Positions 57,001 to 64,000 of a stretch of DNA of 64,000 bases are shown one piece after another. Origin of the DNA: Porites lobata (taxonomy: Eukaryota; Cnidaria; Anthozoa; Scleractinia; Poritidae). The translations under genes were made by a program, and so were the position numbers. The DNA is taken from positions 181,001 through 245,000 of the forward strand of contig CALNXK010000033.1 of the NCBI GenBank assembly GCA_942486035.1, read 5' to 3'. The notes below the pieces were generated by a model. That model ran no database searches and had not been told where the DNA came from. It saw nothing but the letters and a program-made list of their open reading frames with translations. Numbering within the stretch: position 1 is the stretch's first letter; each line of letters starts with the position of its first letter.

Positions 57001-60000
57001 CAGTTACCTAGGGCCTGCTCCTCCAAAAATACCTAAACAAGGTATGTACTTCCCTACGGGGCGGGGTCTTGATCTGGAGATTCCAGATCTAGAACGGGGT
57101 GTAATTTTTCGAACATGCGAAAGTTTTAAAGCATCAACAGCGAAATAAGTGCCAGAAAAATTGAATGCAAAATCCTTCTAAACTGGGATCCAACTTTGGA
57201 GGCCTGAGCGGAACCCACCCACCAAAGACCTACATGGGAACAGCCCCCCTCCTCCCCACCCAGGACAGGTCATGCTAGCGCTGTAGCTCTGGTAGCCTAT
57301 AATAGGCTTCAACTGTACAGTCTGTACAGTAAGATTACAGTCTCTCAAACACAAGAAAACTACATATCTGGCTTATTATGAGCCATAAAATGGTCAGTTT
57401 GGACAGAAAGGTTAGCCTGAATTTCAGACATTATTTCGAGTCGCTTACTCCCTCAGTAACGTGTGAATCGACGAGCCGGTAATGTCGTCCAGTGACGTCA
57501 CTTGACGGCATTAACGGCCGGTCGATTCAGACGTTACTGAGGGAGTAAGCGACTCGAGGTAATGTCTGAAATCCAGGCTACAGTAAGGTTACATAACAAT
57601 TTGCCTTTCTTCCCTTTCAAGCACTTAAGGTTTGTGACATTGCCATTTTCTCTCCCTGCAAGGTAGTCTATAATATTGATGGAAGATGCGGAAGTTTAAA
57701 TTCAAGTTTATTCACGTAACACCACAGAGCTATTGCAACTTAACTGTCACACAAGGCCGCCAGTGACAATGCTAATCCTGCTATTCATTAGTTTTAAAAC
57801 AAATATCAAATAAGTTCTAACACAGCAGCTGTATTTCATTAGATAAGATTTAACTTTGACCGAATAGTTTGAATAGTTTCTGTTGAACCCACCTGTATTC
57901 ATATGACTATCCCGCGCAAAATGCAATTTGAGTCTCGACATTTCCCAAGGTAAAGTGGAGGAGAAAGGGGAACAAAACCATTTGCTTGGTATCATGCGTT
58001 AGCTGTATATGATGACCCTGGATAAATATTGCATTTATTATGCATCTAGTAAGTATACGTACGTTTACGTACCTTTATTAACAATAAAAAAATTCCTACC
58101 CCTTCCATATACTCCAGAAAAAGAAGCACAGTCTTCTTAATTTCTTCTACTCTAAAAAACTCCACAATGTGCTTGTGTTTCACACAGGACAGGGCACTGA
58201 CTTCAGTTTCCAATGTCTTTACCAGCTAAGAAGATGAAAAAAATACAGTGGAACCTCTACACAATGGCCACTGACGGATGAGAATCTATTTGTTGGCCAC
58301 TGTGTAAACTGTGGACGTAGCATCGTGTTGAAAAAATAAAAGACTATAAATCTTCAATGTCCACTTTGTTGATCTGAGTTACGAACGCACTACCACTGTA
58401 ATTAGGTTTTGCTGTGACATTTTTATCTCCATGTTTGGAATAAATATTAACGGACCAACGGCAAATTAAATAAACCTCATTTGTGTCTTGACAACGTAGC
58501 CATTGTTTAATCTCCAAATGTCTGGCGCTACAAAATTGCATCAACAGCCCTGCGTCCATACTAGTGTTTTGGCATTGTGTTTGGTCATCCACACTAAACC
58601 ATTTAAAACGTCCAATAATACACCTCCATTTTCAAAAGTTTTTACTTTCAAGGGCATTTTCGTAAACCTCCGTTTCGGAATGGCTTAGTGTGGACGCACG
58701 GCAAAAACGCTTAAAAATGCATGCATTTTCGTATTTAGGGGGAAAGAAAGGAGACGGAACCAAATTCGCAAATTTTACGACTCCGCCCAACGTGGAATGT
58801 AATCATTTAATCTCAACTAAAAGTCATTATAAATACGTAATGTAGTCTCAAATTCGAATTTAGTTTATATATGTTTTTTTATGGGGTGACTTCCACCCCA
58901 TATTGTCAAACTATCTGTCCTGTATTTGCTTTCTATCCTTAGTATAACCTCTTTTAGCTTTTACAAACAAAGCAAAACATTAAAAGAATGGAAACAAATT
59001 TATGGAACAAATTTATGGAAGAAAAGGAAACGGAAAAGCAAAATTACAAACAAGCCACATTTACATAGATTTCATGAAGAACATTTGCGTGGCATCGATT
59101 CAGTTTAATATTTAACCAGAAGTTGAAATGCAGTTCGCTGATTGACAGTTGTAGGTTTTCAATTTGAGTAGTTAATAGTAATCTATTCCACAACACTCGC
59201 ATTCATACTCAGTTTAATTAAGATATGGTAATAATATTACTCAGCGGTCTACGCCAAGCTGCAACAGCTTGGCTTCGGGTAGCAGAGTTGAACGACCCAC
59301 GCGAATACTTTCGTTTAAGACAAAATGGGTGGGTGGGCGGGCGGACCGATTCCTTGTTCACTGCTACGCAGGAAAAAACTAAGCAAGAAAGGAGTGTTCT
59401 ATCCCAACACAGCATTTATAGCCCTACTATACCTTCGTGCGCGTGTAAATGTCTCCACGCGGTAATATGTCCGGCACAAAAGAAACCTATTAGTACAAGA
59501 AAGTATGCCAAAATTCAACAAAGAAAACCCAGAGGTTTCCCAGTATTTCCAGATCAAGTCTTCATCAGCTGGGAATCTAACGTCATCCAGTCAAACATAT
59601 GACTCGCAGAACCCCCGAACTCCCACTGAACTTTCTGCCACATAGTCTCCGTCAAGCGGTAACCTGATAACGACCGATGACAGAAAGGCTTATCAGCTGG
59701 ATCTCTCAGTGGAAGGGACATAGGAAAGGCGCAGTAAGGCAGTCAATTCTACCACAGTCGCAAATCATATCTTCATTGGAGTTAGGGGGTGCACTTCTTC
59801 CTCCTTGGTTACGTCAGAACTAAATGATCGCCTGATTGTCAACCAGCGCATCCACTTGTGCGTTACACACCTGATCTCGACACCACCAACGCATCTTGAT
59901 ATTTGTCGTAACTTCCTTTGTTGCTCTATTACATGTCAACTCCACCCCAGACCAGAAATCGAAAACATCCCGACGGATCAGGGGGAAAATTGTTGCCCCT

Positions 60001-63000
60001 CATCCCAATACAGAAGCATCTGTGACCACCGAAACGTGAATGTGACACTCCCCCCGCTATGGTAGTAGGTAGTAGGCTATCCCAAGTTTCCAGGAAAATA
60101 CCAGTAGGAAATCTCCTTCCGAACGGCACCACGTAGAAGAAATCGGCTTTTGAGAACGTCAACTTTTCAAAACGGATGGATTCATTTCTCTTGCAAATAA
60201 CTGGGCCGCAGGCTCTGCCTGAGAAAGGAAGCACACTTCCCCAGTACAAGACGTTGCCAAGATCTCAACAGAGACATAAGTAAATTCAAGCGTCTTCCCA
60301 ACAGGCATAATGAATTTCAGTGAGATTTTAGTCTCAGGAAATGAGGTAAGACACCTAAAAGAAGAGTCTGCCAAAACAATAACGAAATATGGGAAAATCT
60401 TTACCAGGTCGAGATGGATGTTGATAAACCTAGAGAGTAGCCCAGCTTAACCAGATAAGAAGTGAAAATGACAGACTTCGCAGCTGCAAACCATGATCAT
60501 CAGTCCCGGATGATACAGTGCCTGCCGCACGGTACACGTAGGGTCAAATTTTCCAGCAAGACGGCAAACTATTATAGTAAAATACCACCCAACCGTGGAT
60601 CCCAAAAAAGGTGTGACTATTTTCCGTTGTCTCTAATGCATCCTAAAACTCCCGTTTAAATTGTTAAGGGGCTTAGTTCCGCAAGAATCTCCCAAAACGA
60701 TAACTGAAAACACAATTACCCAGCTCCGAACTGATTCGGATGTCGAAAATAACTCTTGACTTGCCAATACTTGCCTCGCCCCGCTCCACACGTGCAACAT
60801 TACTTTCAGAGACGGATTTTATCTGCTGTCATCCTTCTGCTGACTTAAATGGGGGACACCCGAATTCACCCGCTGTATAGTATTCTCTGCAAATCCTCCA
60901 CTAGTAATCCTTGGTTTTCAAGTGACGTCACAAAAATCCAAACTACAAAATCGCAAGGACTTAAAGGTTTTATCTCTATCTAGCAAAAGATCTCTTAAAA
61001 ATGATCTTCTGTGCAAGTTTTCAACGTGATAGCGTTTTCCGTTTTGAAAATATAGCTCTTCCTAATTTCCCACGTTTACTCCCCGTGACATTAATATGGC
61101 GACCGAAAGGCCGTCACATATGTTAAAAAACAATTTTAACGCATGATATAATGCCCTTTGAATGGTGAAAGTATTAGAAAATGTGTTTAGGGGAATAATT
61201 TGCTCGTTCGCAGTGAACTGATCGAATTTGTGGCGATACTGAAACCAGATGTTTGCATTATTTCCGGCCGACCGCCATATTTGTGCTCCTCGGCGTCCCC
61301 ATAGTGAGCCCTATAAATTTCTGTTACACATTTTGAAGAACAACTCAACAGCGGAAAACTGCACCTGAAAATTCGGTGCTAAACAAGAATATACAACTCG
61401 AACAACAAGGCAAACAACCTAACGTACAAACGTACCCGGTATGCAAATGTAATAAAATAACTAAAGCCCGGGAAGGGTGAAGATAAAAGAAGCTATAAGA
61501 CGAATATTTTCCTTAGAGCTCACCCGGCGCTTCGTATCCATTATTTTGAGCAGGCTGTGGAGCTGTACTGGCGGGTTAACCTGTGGAACCCCGCCGTGAT
61601 TCCCAACAGTCCCCAACGGAAAAGGAAATTGCACGTAAGCCACTTCAGCCACGAAAGAGGAAAAAAATTCGCATGGGTCGTTCTCTTTAACGATTCCTTG
61701 TTTACTGCTCCGCTGGAGAAAACTAAAGGAGTGTTCTGTCCCAACACGGCTTTTATAGCCCTACTATACCTTCGTGTACGTGCACGCGTGCATTGAGTCT
61801 TTACGAATATATTATTTTCACATGTTATACTTTCGCATATCATTACGAGTGATATGAATAGGAATTAAGGGCCTGTTTACATGGAGGTGGGGGATCCCAG
61901 GTAGGTGAGGTAACATGTGGCGGCTCACCCCACCTAACATGTAAACGTGATCAAATTAAAATGAGAGATTATAGAGTGTTTTCACTCACGCGGCCAGCAT
62001 CTATGCAAATTTATTGGAACAAAAGAAAGCATTTACATGAGAAAAGAGTTGAACTCCCCGCGGACTAGTTTGGGACACCAACATGGCCGCCGTTTCATAG
62101 TTTTGGGACACCAATATGGCCGCCGTGACGTCCTGTGAAAACACTATATGGGCAGGCGGGTTGCCCCACCTAAGCGGGTTACCTTACTGACCTGGGGTCC
62201 CCCACCCCCACGTAAACAGGCCCTAAATTCCCGTGTTGGTTAGCCCGCGTGGCAGGCGTTCGAAAGGGAAGGGGGAGGGAATTAGGGCGCGAGACCACGC
62301 GCGAGGGAACAGGGAGGAGAGTTCCTTTCCTTTCTCCCTCGCGCGCCCAAATTCTCCCTTCCCCTTTTAACGCCTGCCACACAAGCTACGTGTTGGTGAA
62401 TTAGCTTTCCCGCTTTTGAGTGTTCTCTAATTAGCTTTGTAAGTCTGTTTGTTTAAGCTTTTTTTTGGATTTTTGAAAGTAATCGGCCGCATGTGAACTA
62501 TGTAACACCGTGTGGTTTACTCACTTATATCTGTTCCGGTAGTATGGATAGCTAAGACCTAAGACCTCGAAAACTGAGACCTAGAAAAATAAGGGTTTGA
62601 AAACTAAGACCTAGAAAACTAAGACCTCAAAATGTTGACGAAGGCCGTCTGAATCGCGCGGAATTCGGGCAATTACTTTCTTCACCAAATAGTACAATGA
62701 AGAGGTACCAAGTAATTGTCCGAAATCCGCGCGATTCAGACGGCCTTCGACAACATTTTGTGGTGTTAGTTTTTGAGGTCTCCTTTTTCGAGGCTTTAGT
62801 TATTAGCTTTCTACACTACCTGCTCCTTCGTGTTTCTCAATCGATACGGTGTACTAGGGTATTTTATTTTCCGTTACAGAGTAAGATTAGCCCCTTTGTT
62901 TGTAAATATGTTGTACGAATTTCAAAATACACGTGGATTCAGACAAGGCTCCACCGTTTTAACGAAAACAAACACATTTCTACATCTACATTCATTAGTC

Positions 63001-63376
63001 AGCAGAAACTATGTACAGCTATCATTGATATTAAAATAATTAAGAAGTAAAAAATAATGCAAGATAAGAATTTCTACAATAAGAATAAGGAATGCAAAAG
63101 AATAACAGGTATAAATAAATAATAAATGGCAATACTTTTAAAACTAAAAGGACAACACGTTCGGGAGTTAAAATCTGAAGGATATTTTTCTCCTGGATGA
63201 TAATCTTGGTTAATCATTAAAAGCAATAGCAAGCACTAGTACTATTTAAAACTACCAGTGAAGTGACAAGATTTGTTTTAGTTTTGTACCTGGTCAGTGT
63301 CCTGGAAAGTTGTCGCCAGGTCATACATTTTACAAGCCATCCCCTTGCCGGTTTCCTTTTCAGTTACAAGGAAAAC
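51015..63376 (-). CDS. MEKK-like (STE11-type) Ser/Thr kinase, C-terminal kinase domain, 5' part off the right edge
   Basis: Probable MAP kinase kinase kinase. Exons: 63290-63376, 58100-58225, 56717-56855, 55929-56002, 53435-53547, 52106-52267 and 51015-51084. They total 771 nt, 256 residues plus stop, with all phases consistent. Seen in order: VFLVTEKETGKGMACKMYDL with the ATP-anchoring Lys, a helix-C Glu in LETEVSAL, and the hinge FLEYMEGGTI. The catalytic loop is VIHKDIKGGNILLD (HKD in place of HRD). Then come DFG in ADFGIS, the activation segment end WTSPELL, DIWSVGCTVIEML, and the domain end RPRSERPSAAELLTDPFV. IKGGNILLD and VGCTVIEML are typical of MEKKs. The protein ends 7 residues after DPF, so the kinase domain is C-terminal. 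The Gly-rich loop and regulatory region are not in the window. The exact MAP3K type is unresolved. Confidence 0.92.
52106..52267 (-). CDS. Kinase exon (helices F-H)
   Basis: SVGCTVIEMLTTKPPLFFEK to CSPEACGFLKRCL. Acceptor TGCTTTTAG; ends in phase 2, with Arg completed by the last exon. Confidence 0.95.
53435..53547 (-). CDS. Kinase exon (activation segment)
   Basis: ELRTATGGFDTANNIASFYW, then TSPELLGEKEFGRNTDI. The APE motif is SPE. Thr/Ser residues in the segment are potential phosphosites. Ends in phase 2 so that Trp (DIW) is completed by the next exon. Confidence 0.92.
54300..54460 (-). repeat. Dispersed repeat, inverted relative of 19458-19620
   Basis: Shares ACGTCGTAGTCG.GCAGTGA, AATGTACAAAAAAGCGTGAT and GCTTAAGCTCCC with the 19.5-kb element in opposite orientation. 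Lies in a kinase intron. Confidence 0.65.
54714..55115. mobile_element. MITE (GTGCGTTCGATTGGGAAATC)
   Basis: The left GTTCGATTGGGAAATCCGGA is mirrored by TCCAGATTTCCCAATCGAAC at the right. The interior is made of repeated AAATCC/GGATTT words. About 400 bp in a kinase intron. Confidence 0.82.
55929..56002 (-). CDS. Kinase exon (GGNILLD, DFG)
   Basis: GNILLDGPRTNIKLADFGIS then TIME. Short, but carries the metal-binding Asn and the DFG motif. Acceptor TTTCAG, donor GTAAGC. Confidence 0.95.
56395..56705. repeat. MITE-like segment (GTGTCCACACT type)
   Basis: Contains GTGTCCACACTAC, CGTCCACATAAGAGCG and CGTTTTCGAAAAC motifs that recur at about 58500-58735 (GTGTGGACGCACGG). The ends are not clear. 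Non-coding; lies between kinase exons at 55929 and 56717. Confidence 0.45.
56717..56855 (-). CDS. Kinase exon (helices D-E, catalytic loop)
   Basis: GTIMDFVKQEGPLQESVVKH, then FTWQLLSAVDYLH and VIHKDIK. Ends in phase 1 at a GTTAGA donor inside the catalytic loop. Confidence 0.94.
57414..57582. mobile_element. Near-perfect palindromic MITE (~168 bp)
   Basis: TAGCCTGAATTTCAGACATT and TCGAGTCGCTTACTCCCTCA are mirrored by the right half ending AATGTCTGAAATCCAGGCTA. Arms are about 70 bp, with a CG-rich centre containing GTGACGTCAC. Confidence 0.88.
58100..58225 (-). CDS. Kinase exon (helix C to hinge)
   Basis: 42 codons: LVKTLETEVSALSCVKHKHI, then VEFFRVEEIKKTVLLFLEYM and EG. H-x-H-I-V and LFLEYMEGG are standard kinase subdomains III-V. 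Confidence 0.92.
59240..61810 (-). mobile_element. Degraded retroelement remnant (possibly DIRS-type) between related direct repeats
   Basis: On the minus strand near 60142-60090 a frame reads VRKEISYW. In another frame near 60037-59990, HVSVVTDASVLG is followed by a stop and GAT. VTDAS-x-x-G-W-GA is the RNase H block of DIRS-type elements; here a TGA replaces the Trp and the frames are broken. Flanks 59345-59450 and 61690-61790 are direct repeats (CGATTCCTTGTT, TTATAGCCCTACTATACCTT). No intact ORF. Class assignment is tentative; an LTR element is the alternative. Confidence 0.4.
60905..61320. repeat. Probable MITE-derived sequence
   Basis: CAAGTGACGTCACAAAAATCC near the left and GACCGCCATATTTGTG near the right resemble the GACGTCA/GCCGCCATATTGG style of 61972-62156. 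Full inverted ends are not established. Confidence 0.35.
61865..62226. mobile_element. MITE (AGGGCCTGTTTACATGGAGG) interrupted by another MITE
   Basis: The left GGGCCTGTTTACATGGAGGT and GGGGATCCCAGG are mirrored by CCTGGGGTCCCCCACCCCCA and CGTAAACAGGCCCT at the right. The two halves are separated by the element at 61972-62156. Confidence 0.82.
61972..62156. mobile_element. Nested MITE (TAGAGTGTTTTCAC...GTGAAAACACTATA)
   Basis: Ends TATAGAGTGTTTTCACTCAC and CCTGTGAAAACACTATA are inverse. The interior holds two CACCAA.ATGGCCGCCGT units. Sits inside 61865-62226, so it inserted later. Confidence 0.8.
62243..62392. mobile_element. MITE (GCGTGGCAGGCGTT), first copy
   Basis: The left TAGCCCGCGTGGCAGGCGTT is mirrored by AACGCCTGCCACACAAGCTA, with CTCGCGCGC and GGGAGGGAA interior. 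Same family as 63505-63690. Confidence 0.75.
62545..62815. mobile_element. Palindromic element with AAAACTAAGACCT repeats
   Basis: The core AAAATGTTGACGAAGGCCGT and CTGAATCGCGCGGA is mirrored at 62712-62760 around a short centre. The left flank has four AAAACTAAGACCTAG-like units, and the right flank has the inverse (TTAGTTTTTGAGGTCTCC). Confidence 0.8.
63290..63376 (-). CDS. Kinase exon (N-lobe strands, VAIK-type Lys)
   Basis: 29 codons, VFLVTEKETGKGMACKMYDL then ATTFQDTDQ. Acceptor TTGACAG, donor GTACAA, phase 0 on both sides. Identified by joining with the next exon. Confidence 0.85.
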
Positions 63377-63504
63377 CTGTCAAATGAACATCACGTTTCA
63401 GAAGAGTTTATCTTTTAACTGCAAAGATAACTGGGGTCAATTAAATATAGCTTTTACCCAAATGTAAAAATTTGGAAGTCTCAGTAGTCATTGGTTTCTT
63501 GCCG

Positions 63505-63690
63505 GCATGGCAGACGTTAGAAGAGGAAGAGAAAGAGGAAGTTAAGGCACAGGAGAACGCGATGAGCGCAAAAGGAAGAGGGAAAGAGGGGTATCTTTTA
63601 CTTTTCCCTCCCTCGCGCGACCTTCCTGTACTCGCGCGCTTTAATACCCCCTTGTCCCTTCCCCTTCTAACGCCTGCCACGCAGGCTACT
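63505..63690. mobile_element. MITE (GCGTGGCAGGCGTT family), second copy
   Basis: The left CCGGCATGGCAGACGTTAGA is the inverse of TCTAACGCCTGCCACGCAGG. The purine-rich left half (GAAGAGGAAGAGAAAGAGG) and pyrimidine-rich right half give long ORFs on both strands that are artefacts. Confidence 0.72.
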
Positions 63691-63726
63691 GTTTTCAGAC
63701 CCTAAAACAATAGCTACACTTGAAAA

Positions 63727-64000
63727 TTACTCTTTTAAAATTTTTATTAAATTGACCCCTGGTTGGGCAGAATTATTAGGATTTTGTCTACACTCAAAGA
63801 GTGAAAGTTGGTTACAAGAATAAGGGGATATCATTGTAGTCAATGACACAAGGATAATAATGGGAAGGGTGGAGCTATGTTCAAATTGAACTTCAACATG
63901 CTCTTCATGCACTGGGCATTTTAGTCCTCGGCTCAATGAGTTGGAGTGGTGAATTTGAGGACAGGTCAGGAGTCTGCGCAATGGGTAAAATTTGATCACT
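63727..64000. other. Unassigned sequence at right edge (kinase intron)
   Basis: Open in a minus-strand frame of 90 codons with no recognisable motif or splice context that would join the kinase exon at 63376. Could be transposon-derived. Confidence 0.4.

Noticed and set aside
61557..61843. 79- and 100-codon ORFs on opposite strands
   Set aside because: They lie in the dispersed direct repeat shared with 59225-59602, where similar ORFs appear on both strands; best explained as transposon sequence.
63727..63999. 90-codon minus-strand ORF at the right edge as a kinase exon
   Set aside because: No Gly-rich loop, no conserved motif and no donor that would give phase 0 for the exon at 63376.

Overview
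This is eukaryotic nuclear DNA, most likely from an anthozoan cnidarian such as a stony coral. The genes are split by GT-AG introns, the sequence is AT-rich, and the non-coding DNA is packed with short inverted-repeat (MITE-like) elements. The species cannot be fixed from the sequence alone. There are no operons, bacterial genes or CRISPR arrays.

Four protein-coding genes could be built exon by exon. Every splice phase closes, and all four lie on the minus strand. (1) 400-9253: an SLC4-family bicarbonate/anion exchanger. Its start codon is at 9253 and nine coding exons give 683 residues; the remaining membrane domain runs off the left edge. (2) 35189-41962: a complete GOSR2/membrin Golgi Qb-SNARE, 8 exons and 213 residues. 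(3) 45230-47384: a complete two-exon LITAF-domain protein of 154 residues. (4) 51015-63376: the 3' part of an MEKK-like (STE11-type) protein kinase. It covers the kinase domain from the first N-lobe strands to the stop in 7 exons; the N-terminus lies off the right edge.

Between the SLC4 gene and GOSR2 lies a tandem segmental duplication: copy 1 about 14547-23387, copy 2 about 23416-35578, near-identical. The duplicated unit reaches into the last intron of GOSR2. Copy 1 therefore carries a second intact GOSR2 terminal exon (22772-22846), which encodes the membrane anchor, about 12.4 kb downstream of the normal one. Copy 2 alone carries a roughly 3.57 kb insertion (26092-29663), flanked by a 7-8 bp direct repeat. 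Its core is a minisatellite of about 18 units of about 126 bp.

The remaining sequence holds a tRNA-derived SINE, many palindromic MITE-like elements (several nested or in more than one copy), a degraded retroelement with an RNase H-like segment in a kinase intron, a 444-bp tandem repeat beside the kinase 3' end, and microsatellites. The stretch 9254-14546 shows no recognisable gene. The genes look like unrelated housekeeping and signalling genes that share a strand, not a functional cluster.
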